Source: Parachlamydia sp. AcF125
GTDB lineage: Bacteria; Chlamydiota; Chlamydiia; Chlamydiales; Parachlamydiaceae
NCBI RefSeq assembly: GCF_018342475.1
Contig: NZ_JAEMUD010000003.1
Location: 248,001-312,000, forward strand
DNA length: 64,000 bases
Direction: 5' to 3'
Shown: positions 31,050 through 39,361 of the stretch, piece after piece
Layout: every line of letters starts with the position of its first letter
Numbering within the stretch: position 1 is the first letter of the stretch
Program-made: the position numbers and the translations under genes
Notes under the pieces: generated by a model
What the model saw: only the letters and a program-made list of their open reading frames with translations
The model's database searches: none
Told to the model about the DNA's origin: nothing

Positions 31050-32237
31050 TTACTTGATGATTTCGGAAACTGTTCCGGCACCGATTGTTCGGCCACCTTC
31101 ACGAATCGCAAAACGCATCCCTTTTTCAACAGCCACTGGCTGAATCAGCTCAATGGTCATTTCAACGTTATCACCTGGCATCACCATCTCCACATCTTGA
31201 GGAAGCTCAACAGTCCCTGTCACATCTGTGGTACGGATATAAAGCTGAGGACGGTACCCGGTAAAGAAGGGTTTATGACGTCCACCTTCTTCTTTAGTCT
31301 GAATGTAAACAGGCCCTTTAAATTTTGTATGCGGAGTGCAAGCACCTGGAGCAGCAAGAACCATACCCCGTTGGATTTGATTTTTATCCACACCACGGAG
31401 CAAGAGTCCAACGTTTTCACCAGCTCGAGCTTCATCAAGCGTTTTGTTAAACATTTCTACACCTGTGACCACAACATCGCGAGTCTCTCCAAGGCCAACG
31501 AGTTGAAGCTTATCGCCCATTTTGACAGCTCCACGCTCAACACGGCCTGTAGCCACTGTTCCACGTCCAGAGATAGAGAAGACGTCTTCGATTGGCATTA
31601 AGAATGGTTTGTCGATTTCGCGAGCAGGCTCAGGGATAAACGCGTCTACAGTATCCATCAGTTTATAGATTGCCTCTACATACTTAGGATCACCTTCAAG
31701 AGCTCTTAATCCGGAACCACGGATAACTGGAGCGTCTTTATAACCTTTCGCCTCGAGAAGTTCGTGAATTTCCATTTCCACCAAATCCAAGAGCTCTTCG
31801 TCGCCTTCTCCTAACATATCTACTTTGTTGAGAAACACGACAATTGCAGGAACCTGCATTTGGTGCGCCAACAGAATATGTTCACGAGTCTGAGGCATCG
31901 CCCCATCTGTTGCGGCTACAACGAGAATAGCGCCGTCCATCTGAGCTGCACCTGTAATCATGTTTTTTACATAGTCAGCGTGTCCTGGGCAGTCGACGTG
32001 TGCATAGTGACGCTTTTCTGTTTCATACTCAACGTGTGTGGAGTTAATTGTAATTCCACGCGCTCTTTCTTCAGGTGTTTTATCAATAGAATCGTAACTT
32101 CTAAAAATCGCTCCGCCTTTCTCAGCCAATGCTTTGGTGATTGCGGCTGTTAACGTTGTTTTCCCGTGGTCAACGTGCCCGATTGTCCCGATATTGACGT
32201 GCGGCTTGCTACGTTTAAAGGATTCTTTTGCTGCCAT
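31050..32237 (-). CDS. tufA: Elongation factor Tu
   Basis: 395-residue GTPase that delivers aminoacyl-tRNA to the ribosome. G-domain motifs [14 protein letters not shown] and NKVDM are intact, followed by the two beta-barrel domains with GRGTVATGR and the C-terminal [15 protein letters not shown]. It is flanked by tRNA-Trp and tRNA-Thr, both in the same direction, so tRNA processing and EF-Tu mRNA may be linked. GGAGG precedes the ATG. Confidence 0.99.
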   Translation of the reverse strand: MAAKESFKRSKPHVNIGTIGHVDHGKTTLTAAITKALAEKGGAIFRSYDSIDKTPEERARGITINSTHVEYETEKRHYAHVDCPGHADYVKNMITGAAQMDGAILVVAATDGAMPQTREHILLAHQMQVPAIVVFLNKVDMLGEGDEELLDLVEMEIHELLEAKGYKDAPVIRGSGLRALEGDPKYVEAIYKLMDTVDAFIPEPAREIDKPFLMPIEDVFSISGRGTVATGRVERGAVKMGDKLQLVGLGETRDVVVTGVEMFNKTLDEARAGENVGLLLRGVDKNQIQRGMVLAAPGACTPHTKFKGPVYIQTKEEGGRHKPFFTGYRPQLYIRTTDVTGTVELPQDVEMVMPGDNVEMTIELIQPVAVEKGMRFAIREGGRTIGAGTVSEIIK

Positions 32238-32291
32238 TTGATTTCCTCCATTTGGCTACAGTGCTTTTTTTTCTTTTAAAAATTTATTTTC

Positions 32292-32363
32292 TGCCCAGAA
32301 TAGGAATTGAACCTACGGCCGCTTGCTTACCATGCAAGTGCTCTACCACTGAGCTATCTGGGC
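32292..32363 (-). tRNA. tRNA-Thr (anticodon GGT)
   Basis: 72-nt cloverleaf on the minus strand. Acceptor GCCCAGA with TCTGGGC, anticodon stem CTTGC/GCAAG, loop ATGGTAA giving anticodon GGT, T loop TTCAATT. Discriminator A; CCA not encoded. It lies between infA and tufA. Confidence 0.96.
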
Positions 32364-32460
32364 AAGTGAAACTACTTTTGCTTCTTTTCGACTCGAAAGC
32401 TTGTGAGTTTAGGGCTTCTGACAAAAAAAATCAACCCCTATTCACGCTTTTTGTCTTAGC

Positions 32461-32679
32461 TTATTTTTGTCGAAATACGATGCGCCCTTTGGTTAAATCG
32501 TAAGGGGACATTTCAACATTTACTTTATCCCCTACAAGGACACGAATATTCTTCATTCGCATTTTTCCACATAAATGGGCAATCACGACCAGTCCATTTT
32601 CTAGCGCTACGCGAAAGGTCATGTTAGGCAGCAGTTCTTCTACTGTGCCTTCTAATTTAAGGGTATCTTCTTTTGGCAT
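32461..32679 (-). CDS. infA: Translation initiation factor IF-1
   Basis: 72-residue OB-fold protein that binds the 30S A site during initiation. From ATG 32679 ([13 protein letters not shown]) the length matches the family, with [23 protein letters not shown] and the C-terminal [11 protein letters not shown]. In-frame ATGs at 32706 and 32751 exist. A sigma-66-like promoter at 32724-32751 overlaps the longest version and would put the transcript start near 32717, ruling that form out. 32679 fits family length best. Confidence 0.92.
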   Translation of the reverse strand: MPKEDTLKLEGTVEELLPNMTFRVALENGLVVIAHLCGKMRMKNIRVLVGDKVNVEMSPYDLTKGRIVFRQK

Positions 32680-32723
32680 ATTTTCTTGGGTTGCATTTTT
32701 TGACATGAAATTTACTGTGAATG

Positions 32724-32751
32724 AGAGTAACATAAATTTAGTAAATGTCAA
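32724..32751 (-). promoter_or_regulatory. Candidate sigma-66 promoter of infA
   Basis: On the minus strand a perfect TTGACA (complement of 32746-32751) is followed after 16 bases by TACTCT (complement of 32724-32729). It lies about 40 bases upstream of the preferred infA start and faces into the infA-tuf-rib-rpo cluster. Confidence 0.6.
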
Positions 32752-32838
32752 GAGTAACTCGACCCTTTGTGAGTTTTTTTTAATCTTGTCATTTTTTCGG
32801 GCTTTTAATATTTACACCTTCAACTTAAAAAAAACCTT

Positions 32839-33174
32839 ATGTTTAAATGCAACTTAAATATTTCTCCTCTGTTTGAACGGTTCACTCCAAAAACGCCTTT
32901 AGCGAAGACAGGGCTTTGGGCCCTTATTGCCGCTACTTCTGTGGTAGCAATGGCTGCTTTTTCAGTTTTAACCGTTATTTTAAGTGCCTTATTAGCACCA
33001 GCTGCTTTGAACGCGCCTGTGCAGACGCTTGCATTCCTTACTGTGATAGTATGTGAGGTGGTAGTAATTGGCTGCAGTGCTCTCGCCGTCTCAGCCTCCT
33101 TTATGGCAGCAGATAACCTTATTGAATGGTTTTATGAACGACGCTTTCACTACTTTGGGATCCCAACGAAATAA
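32839..33174 (+). CDS. Small membrane protein with two-lobed hydrophobic region
   Basis: 111 residues. Two long hydrophobic stretches (about 25-54 and 61-92) are separated by a short NAPVQ turn, so both ends should face the same side. The N-terminus (MFKCNLNISPLFERF) is polar and has no signal cleavage site; the C-terminus is short and aromatic/basic (WFYERRFHYF). A bilobed hydrophobic domain of about 40-60 residues is the main hallmark of chlamydial inclusion membrane proteins; this one is slightly longer. It diverges from infA. No family recognised; candidate only. Confidence 0.65.
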   Translation: MFKCNLNISPLFERFTPKTPLAKTGLWALIAATSVVAMAAFSVLTVILSALLAPAALNAPVQTLAFLTVIVCEVVVIGCSALAVSASFMAADNLIEWFYERRFHYFGIPTK

Positions 33175-33493
33175 TAAGCGCATTAAAAAAATAAACAACC
33201 TTTTGTTTTTTGGCGGGCATAATCTGCTTGAGTTCTAGCGCCGTTATGTCATCCCTTTCTGCTAAATGTATCGAATTCGGCCTTGTTTCTTGTTTGGCAA
33301 TCACCAAGCTTTTGCCTGAGGTTCTCCTGATTCTATTATCGCTAGCCCTTCTTCTCACAGAGGAGAGGGATTGATCGCTTCTTTTTATTTTCCAAGAAAT
33401 TTATTAGGCAGGTTTTGTTGCTCGAATTTCTATGGCTAAAGCCAAAAAGGTTTCGGCCACGCTTTTAAAGCTAGGGATTTCCCTTGTTTTCCC
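33175..33493. other. Intergenic region with no recognised feature
   Basis: 319 bases between the small membrane protein and the FliO-like gene. A minus-strand frame at 33119-33358 overlaps the end of the coding sequence upstream and has a shadow-like, Arg-rich composition. No terminator hairpin stands out. Confidence 0.4.
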
Positions 33494-34027
33494 TTATTCT
33501 TTATTCTTTTTTTCGAATAATTGCCTGAATGACTCTTGCGTTTCCTGATCAGCTATTGAAAAATCGGCAACCAGATTTTTTTCAGCCAATTTAGTTAATC
33601 CATTCAAAGACTCCCCTAAAATGAGTTGCTTACCCTCTATCTCCACCACATATACCCACGATTTAGGGCTAAGAGAACGGCGATCGAGAATTTTAATCAT
33701 GCTGGTTACATTATCTTGTAAAAAGCGCGTATAAACGATCTTCTTCACGGCCCAGGAAAGAAAAAGAAGCGCTGAAACGATCAGCCCTAATACAAATACC
33801 ATGTAAATAAAATTTTTCCAAAAAGGGGAATTTTCATTTGCTATTGCTTTTAATTCTTGCTGAAATGCTTCATCAAGGAGGACAGCATCTGTTTTTTTAT
33901 GGAGAGCAGAAGAAAGGGGGCCAACTGAAGAGCTTGATTTTGCCCCCCCGTCTGAAACTTCACCACTCCAGCTTGAGGTAGGAGAAAGCAGGCAGAAAAA
34001 AATAAAAAGCAAGGTGGATAAACGCAT
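33494..34027 (-). CDS. FliO-like membrane protein (type III secretion-related)
   Basis: 177 residues. N-terminal signal-like segment (about 1-20), a Ser-rich linker, one membrane segment near 73-95, then a small domain (about 111-150) reading ILDRRSLSPKSWVYVVEI.GKQLILGES.NGLTKLAE. That pattern (a basic strand, 'SLSPK..VYVVEI', then 'LILG.S..GLT.LA') is the FliO/MopB signature. FliO helps assemble the flagellar type III export gate (FliPQR). Chlamydiae have no flagella but keep other flagellar-export homologues, so a role beside the type III apparatus is inferred. It stands alone, not next to other secretion genes. Confidence 0.68.
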   Translation of the reverse strand: MRLSTLLFIFFCLLSPTSSWSGEVSDGGAKSSSSVGPLSSALHKKTDAVLLDEAFQQELKAIANENSPFWKNFIYMVFVLGLIVSALLFLSWAVKKIVYTRFLQDNVTSMIKILDRRSLSPKSWVYVVEIEGKQLILGESLNGLTKLAEKNLVADFSIADQETQESFRQLFEKKNKE

Positions 34028-34548
34028 ACGTTCCTCAATGGCTAGTTGTAAAATTTAAGCATAAGGTTTCCTTCAATTTCTCTTAAGAACTAATTTCTCA
34101 TTTAGCCGAATCTAATTTTTGTATGCGATTATAAAAAAAAAGAAGATCGGCCACTCGTTGGAGAAATTTACAAAACGATCGGCTTGCAGGAAAAAATAGC
34201 TGGCGTTTACCCACCTTTTAACCGCGCTTAGATCAGCTAGGCACAGCATTATTTTTCAGAAGAGGAAATTAAATTGCCTCAGGCTGTCTGGGAAAATAAC
34301 AAAAACTTTTGTAGGTGTTTATCAGAAAAAAAAGCTGGATATTGATCTAGAGCTAAAAAATTAGTGAATGCTATGCATAATAAAGGTCTCCGAAATAGGG
34401 GCAGAAACCTCGCTTTAATATCTCAAAAAACATGATTGGCTAAGCTCTATTTCTCTGAATATCAAATACCTTCAACAAGCTATGCCTTAGTCGAAAATAT
34501 TGAAGAGTTATACCCACGTTTAGGATGACCTAAAGAGCCTCTGGTTTC
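34028..34548. other. Gene-poor intergenic region, probably decayed
   Basis: 521 bases between the FliO-like gene and the alcohol dehydrogenase. Short frames are broken by stops throughout, for example a plus-strand stretch SEEEIKLPQAVWENN ending at a stop. No RNA gene or IS end recognised. It should contain the promoter of the FliO-like gene, but no clear -10/-35 pair is seen. Confidence 0.4.
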
Positions 34549-35568
34549 TTAGTTTCCGGTTAATAAAACTATTCGAAAACGAGCCCTGCCGCTCATCATT
34601 TTTTCATAGGCCTCGTCCACTTTTTCAAAAGGATAAGCCTCGTTCATAGAGCGCACGCCTGTCAACGCGCTGAATGACAGGGTATCTTGCGAATCGATAG
34701 AAGTTCCCGAAGGCCATCCTGTAATAGAACGTCTTCCTGAAATGAGAGCTGCTGCCGAGATTGAAAGGGGATGGTGGGTAGCTCCTACTATCACGCATTT
34801 GCCGTTTATACTAAGCCCCCCTAACGCTGATTCAATGGCTTCTGCTTCGGTGACAGTCGATAAAAGAACCTTCGCTCCTCCTAATTCAGCTAGCTCTTGC
34901 GCAGGATTTTTTTCTAAGCTATCGATGTAATGATGAGCCCCTAGCCTTTTGGCCAAAATTTCTTTATCTTTACCCCGAGCAATGGCGATTGTCTGAAATC
35001 CCATTTTAGAAGCAAACTGCACCGCCAAATGTCCCAATCCCCCAATCCCTAAAACAGCCACGATCTCTCCTACACAAGCACCAGTATTTCGCAAGGCATT
35101 AAAAGTGGTGATCCCTGCGCACATTAAAGGACCAGCTTCCACGGCGGAAATTTCCTCGGGAATCAAAGCTAAAGCATCCACAGACGCTATCATGTAATCA
35201 GCATACCCCCCATCGTAAGTAACTCCCGTTATACTAAGATGGCTACAGGTAACAAAATCTCCCCTTCTACAAGATTCACAAAAACCACAATGGCCTCCAT
35301 ACCATCCAATTCCCACCCGCTCGCCCACTCTCCAATTTGCCACGTTTGGGCCAAGCGCATCAATTATACCTGCAACTTCGTGCCCAGGAACTCGGGGATA
35401 AGTCACGTGCGGGAAGGATCCTTCTTTTGTAAAAGAATCGCTATGGCAAATTCCACAGGCTTGAACTTTAAGGCGTACTTCTCTTTCACCAGGTTCAGGT
35501 ATTTCACGTTCAACATACTCAAAAGGACCATTTGGCCGGCTTACTTGGATTGCACGCATTTTTGCCAT
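34549..35568 (-). CDS. Zinc-dependent alcohol dehydrogenase (MDR family)
   Basis: 339 residues, cytoplasmic. Catalytic zinc ligands Cys38 (CGICH), His63-Glu64 (PGHE) and a Cys in LMCAG; structural zinc site Cys94, 97, 100, 108 (CGFCESC...C). NAD(P)-binding loop GIGGLGHLAVQFA is intact. The pattern is closest to AdhA/AdhP-type alcohol dehydrogenases. Aldehyde/alcohol interconversion is expected; the substrate cannot be read from sequence. It is separated by about 250 bases from pdhC and is probably its own transcript. Confidence 0.92.
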   Translation of the reverse strand: MAKMRAIQVSRPNGPFEYVEREIPEPGEREVRLKVQACGICHSDSFTKEGSFPHVTYPRVPGHEVAGIIDALGPNVANWRVGERVGIGWYGGHCGFCESCRRGDFVTCSHLSITGVTYDGGYADYMIASVDALALIPEEISAVEAGPLMCAGITTFNALRNTGACVGEIVAVLGIGGLGHLAVQFASKMGFQTIAIARGKDKEILAKRLGAHHYIDSLEKNPAQELAELGGAKVLLSTVTEAEAIESALGGLSINGKCVIVGATHHPLSISAAALISGRRSITGWPSGTSIDSQDTLSFSALTGVRSMNEAYPFEKVDEAYEKMMSGRARFRIVLLTGN

Positions 35569-35822
35569 AGAAACTCCCCTAAAAATGAATTAGACTTTTA
35601 GCTCATCTTACAGGCACAAAACCCATAGCCTGAAGTCTTTGCTGCAATCCATTTTAGATATAGCTGCTTGCTATTTCCTGAAAGAAATTGCCACACATAC
35701 CTTAAGTTGCTGGAGGTGCCCTAAGCATTTTTGCGCGTAAGATAAACTTTTAATTACAGAAAAAAAGAATTTGTCTTCAAGAAAAAGAAGCCTCAAATTC
35801 TGATGATTTAAGGCTTGGATAT

Positions 35823-37115
35823 TTAAAAAAGAAGTGAGGCTGGATTCTCTAAATATTTTTGGACTGTCTTTACAAACTCTGCAGCTGCCACTCCGTCTAC
35901 TACTCGATGATCGGCTGAAAGGCAAATATTCATGATTTTTCCAGGAACAACTGTCCCATTTTGAACGACAGGGACATTTTGGATGCCGCTTACGGCTAAA
36001 ATAGCAGCTTGTGGAGGATTGATAATGGCTTTAAAGGCTGTAATTCCATACATCCCTAAATTGGAAACTGTAAAGGATCCTCCTTTATATTCTGATACAT
36101 CAAGCTTACCTTCTTTGGCCCTTTTAGCTAGTTGCCGAACCTCCAGAGAAATCTCTCCTAAATTTTTGTAATTCACATGCCGCACAATCGGCGTAATCAA
36201 TCCTCCCGGCACACTTACAGCGACAGAAATGTCGATCGTCTCAAAACGAATAATCGTTTGATTAGCTGAGTTGAAACCACTATTCACCTGGGGATGTTCT
36301 ACAAGTGCCAGCGCGCAAGCTTTTATCACAAAATCATTAAACGTCAACTTAACATCTACATTTCTAAGTTGCTCTCTAATCTGGCTTAAAGGCATAACGT
36401 TGACTGATTGTTCAACATAAATATGAGGAATAAATGTTTTAGCATCTTGCAATCTTTGAGAAATCACTTTGCGCATGGGAGTGAGAGGTTCTTCATGGTA
36501 AGAGCCTGGCTTTTGGGTTGGCTGCACTCGTTTTCCAAAGGCAACTACCCCTGAACTTTGAGCCCTTTCTAAGTCACGACTCATGATCCTGCGATTGGGA
36601 CCTGTTCCTTTAACCGTCGTTAAATCAAGGCCACGCTCTTTCGCAAGCTTGCGAGCAAGAGGAGAAGCAAGAATCCTGTTCGAATTTTCCGTTACTCCTT
36701 CAAATTCGTAGTGTTCTAAGGGAGGCTCTGGCACAAAGGCTGGCTGGCTGATTGATCCAGTAATACCTTTAATTTCAGCAGGAGCGTCCTTTTTTTCTTT
36801 GGCTTCAAATTCAGCACGAGAAACTTCAACTTTAGGCTGTACCACTTCTAACCTATAGCCGTCGATGCTTTCATTTTGTTCAGCAGTGAAAATAGCAATC
36901 GGCTGGTTGACTTTCGCCTCTTCCCCCTCAGATATCAAGATTTTGCGCAACCATCCTTCATCTAAAGCAGCATGCTCAACCGTTGCCTTGTCGGTGGCCA
37001 CTTCTAGCAATAAGTCGTTAACGCTAACTTGATCTCCTTCTTTTTTATGCCATTTCACAATCGTTCCTTCTTCCATAGTCGGTGAAAGTTTTGGCATCAT
37101 TAAGGTAAATGGCAT
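35823..37115 (-). CDS. pdhC: Dihydrolipoamide acetyltransferase (pyruvate dehydrogenase E2)
   Basis: Core of the pyruvate dehydrogenase complex; transfers acetyl from lipoamide to CoA. From ATG 37115 (430 residues): one N-terminal lipoyl domain with Lys43 (TDKAT), an E3/E1-binding domain (SPLARKLAKERGLDL...GTGPNRRIMSRDL), and the C-terminal catalytic domain with the active-site DHRVVDG near the end. The frame is open to 37235 inside pdhB, but 37115 gives the classic MPFTLMMPKLSPTMEEG start with AGAGGAAC upstream. 14 bases separate it from pdhB, so it is co-transcribed. Confidence 0.96.
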   Translation of the reverse strand: MPFTLMMPKLSPTMEEGTIVKWHKKEGDQVSVNDLLLEVATDKATVEHAALDEGWLRKILISEGEEAKVNQPIAIFTAEQNESIDGYRLEVVQPKVEVSRAEFEAKEKKDAPAEIKGITGSISQPAFVPEPPLEHYEFEGVTENSNRILASPLARKLAKERGLDLTTVKGTGPNRRIMSRDLERAQSSGVVAFGKRVQPTQKPGSYHEEPLTPMRKVISQRLQDAKTFIPHIYVEQSVNVMPLSQIREQLRNVDVKLTFNDFVIKACALALVEHPQVNSGFNSANQTIIRFETIDISVAVSVPGGLITPIVRHVNYKNLGEISLEVRQLAKRAKEGKLDVSEYKGGSFTVSNLGMYGITAFKAIINPPQAAILAVSGIQNVPVVQNGTVVPGKIMNICLSADHRVVDGVAAAEFVKTVQKYLENPASLLF

Positions 37116-37129
37116 CGGTGTTCCTCTCT

Positions 37130-38128
37130 TTACACATTCATAACTTTGTGAGAAGCAGCTAAAACTCTCTCTACAGAAGGCAAGGTTGCTTTTTCCAAGA
37201 CTTTCGAATAGGGCATAGGGGTTTCTTTTTGGCAAACTCTTTCTATCGGCGCATCGAGATAATCAAAGCAATGTTCCATAATCTGAAATCCAACTTCGGC
37301 AGTAATCCCTGCAAAAATGTGGCCTTCTTCTACTAATACGCAGCGATTAGTGCGCTTGACCGATTCAGCAATCAAGCCAATATCTAGAGGCTTAATTGTT
37401 CTTAAGTCGATTAACTCCGCTCGAATTCCCTTTTTAGCAAGTTCCTTTACAGCTTCGCGACAGACTTTAACAGTATGGCTATGAGAAACGATTGTCAAAT
37501 CTTTGCCTGGGATATCAATACGTGCCTTTCCAATAGGAATTAAATATTCTTCCACAGGGATTTCCATTTTATCCCCATAATCTAGCTCGCTTTCTAAAAA
37601 TAGGACGGGGTTATTACACCGAATAGCTGATTTAAGCAAGCCTTTTGCATCGTAGGCATTACTTGGGGCAATTACAATAAATCCTGGTAGGTTTCCATAA
37701 AGCGCTTCCACACAATGGGAATGCTGTGAAGAGACCTGGGCAGCGGCCCCATTTGGCCCTCGAAATACAATAGGGACAGAAAAACGATTCCCCGACATAT
37801 AATACATTTTTGCAGCATTCGAGATCAATTGATCGGCAGCCACAAAGGAAAAGTTAAAACTCATGAACTCTACCACAGGACGTAAACCTGTCATCGCCGC
37901 TCCAATACCTAGCCCCGTAAATCCTAGCTCTGAAATAGGTGTATCGATAACTCTTTTGCTGCCCCACTTGGCCAAAAGCCCCTTTGTGACCTTATAAGCA
38001 CCATTATACTCGGCAACCTCTTCTCCCATAACAAATACATTTGGATCCCTTGCCATTTCTTCATCAAGCGCTTGGCGCAGGGCTTCTCTCATTTCAACTA
38101 CTTGAGTATTCGATGTATTCATCCACAA
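37130..38128 (-). CDS. pdhB: Pyruvate dehydrogenase E1 component, beta subunit
   Basis: 332-residue transketolase-like subunit that completes the thiamine-pyrophosphate site with the alpha subunit. Recognisable: REALRQALDEEMARDPNVFVMGEEVAEYNGAYKVT-type N-terminus, DTPISELGFTGLGIGAA, GPNGAAAQVSSQHS and the C-terminal domain with LVEEGH. It lies between pdhA (31 bases upstream) and pdhC, the order seen in Chlamydia. Start is ATG 38128 or the ATG two codons later. Confidence 0.96.
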   Translation of the reverse strand: MWMNTSNTQVVEMREALRQALDEEMARDPNVFVMGEEVAEYNGAYKVTKGLLAKWGSKRVIDTPISELGFTGLGIGAAMTGLRPVVEFMSFNFSFVAADQLISNAAKMYYMSGNRFSVPIVFRGPNGAAAQVSSQHSHCVEALYGNLPGFIVIAPSNAYDAKGLLKSAIRCNNPVLFLESELDYGDKMEIPVEEYLIPIGKARIDIPGKDLTIVSHSHTVKVCREAVKELAKKGIRAELIDLRTIKPLDIGLIAESVKRTNRCVLVEEGHIFAGITAEVGFQIMEHCFDYLDAPIERVCQKETPMPYSKVLEKATLPSVERVLAASHKVMNV

Positions 38129-38159
38129 TCTTTCCTGTAAAGCCGTTTAAAATTTAAAT

Positions 38160-39179
38160 TTAGGAAGGAGCAAACACATCTTCTTCAACAGATAACGGAT
38201 TGGGCCAAGGGCTTTCTTCAGCATATTTCATAGCTGCTATAGCTTGCTCTCGACACTCTTTATCAATTTTTTTGAATTCTTCACTATCGATTAGATGGTG
38301 CTCTTCCAAAGCATGTCGCATTAAGAAAATGGGATCCCGTTGCATCGATTTTTGCAATTGTTCTTTGGTGCGATAAAGCCCAGGATCAGAAATAGAGTGG
38401 CCGCGAAAGCGTTCTGTCAAAACCTCTAATAACACAGGGCGTCCAGTTTCTATAACTTCCTCATACACATGAGAAAAACCTGCATAGCAATTGAAAAAAT
38501 CCATCCCATCCAATGTGTAGGCTTTTATATTGTAGGTAGAGGCAATATCTTCAGCAAGTCTTTTAAAGGCAAGCGCACGATCAACAGCGGTTCCCATGCC
38601 CCAGAGATTATTTTCGATCACATAAATGCATGGAAGACTCCAAAGAGAGGCTAAGTTAAGTGACTCATGAACGGCACCTTGAGCAACAGCCCCATCTCCT
38701 AAAAAGCAAATGGCAACCTCATTTTTACTCCCGCTGTATTTGACCTGAAAGGCCGCTCCTGTGGCGATTGGCACCTGCCCGGCTACAATTCCAAAACCCC
38801 CTAAAAGCCTTTTTGCATAAAGATGCATGGACCCTCCACGTCCACGAGCGTTTCCTGTGGCCTTACCGTATAATTCTGCCATAATTTCTTCAGGCGTTGC
38901 ACCTAGCAAAAGAGCAAGCGCATGGCAACGATAGGAAGTGATGTACCAATTTTCTTGCCCTAAAGCTTGGACAGCGGCAACTTGGATCGCTTCTTGTCCG
39001 ATATAAGAGTGAAAAAAGCCACCGATTTTACCTTGTTGATAAGCAGACTCCGCGCGAATTTCAAAATTGCGGATGGTTAACATTTTTGTCAGCTGTTGAA
39101 TAAGGAGATCTTTTCCTAGAAGTGCAATCACTTCGTTTTGGTTGGAAGGGAAAAAAGAATGCGGAAGGGTTTTGTTCAC
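38160..39179 (-). CDS. pdhA: Pyruvate dehydrogenase E1 component, alpha subunit
   Basis: 339 residues. The thiamine-pyrophosphate motif GDGA...N (FLGDGAVAQGAVHESLNLA) and the regulatory-loop region RGRGGSMH, RFRGHS and DPGLYR are all present. It begins with GTG 39179; the Shine-Dalgarno (AGGT) is weak and a small hairpin (39199-39215) lies in the leader. First gene of pdhABC, which feeds acetyl-CoA to the TCA cycle and fatty acid synthesis. Confidence 0.96.
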   Translation of the reverse strand: MNKTLPHSFFPSNQNEVIALLGKDLLIQQLTKMLTIRNFEIRAESAYQQGKIGGFFHSYIGQEAIQVAAVQALGQENWYITSYRCHALALLLGATPEEIMAELYGKATGNARGRGGSMHLYAKRLLGGFGIVAGQVPIATGAAFQVKYSGSKNEVAICFLGDGAVAQGAVHESLNLASLWSLPCIYVIENNLWGMGTAVDRALAFKRLAEDIASTYNIKAYTLDGMDFFNCYAGFSHVYEEVIETGRPVLLEVLTERFRGHSISDPGLYRTKEQLQKSMQRDPIFLMRHALEEHHLIDSEEFKKIDKECREQAIAAMKYAEESPWPNPLSVEEDVFAPS

Positions 39180-39198
39180 TGAATTACCTAAAATTTAA

Positions 39199-39215
39199 CT
39201 CATCTAGTTGATGAG
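39199..39215 (-). promoter_or_regulatory. Small hairpin in the pdhA leader
   Basis: CTCATC-TAGTT-GATGAG: perfect 6-bp stem, 5-base loop. On the minus strand it is followed by TTAAATTTT, so it could act as a weak terminator for upstream transcripts or as a leader structure 20 bases before the pdhA GTG. Confidence 0.35.
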
Positions 39216-39300
39216 CCATTTTAACATAGAAGTAGAAAAAAGCAAGAAGACCTTGCGTCCATTGAAATCTCTACCTCCACTCTTTTTCCCACTCTCCCTT

Positions 39301-39332
39301 CTGGGGTTTTTAGGATGGACCCCAGTTTTTTT
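39301..39332 (+). terminator. Plus-strand intrinsic terminator with no plus-strand gene
   Basis: CTGGGGT ... ACCCCAG stem (7 bp, 11-base loop) is followed on the plus strand by seven T residues. Both neighbours (pdhA and the symporter) are on the minus strand, where no U-run follows. It may end an antisense or small RNA transcript. Confidence 0.6.
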
Positions 39333-39361
39333 ACCTTACACTCCCTTTTGCTGGTTAAAAT

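Noticed and set aside
33119-33358. 79-codon minus-strand frame
   Set aside because: Overlaps the 3' end of the small membrane protein gene and has no supporting features.
37116-37235. Longer pdhC start
   Set aside because: The extra 40 residues lie inside pdhB and lack similarity to E2; the lipoyl domain begins at 37115.
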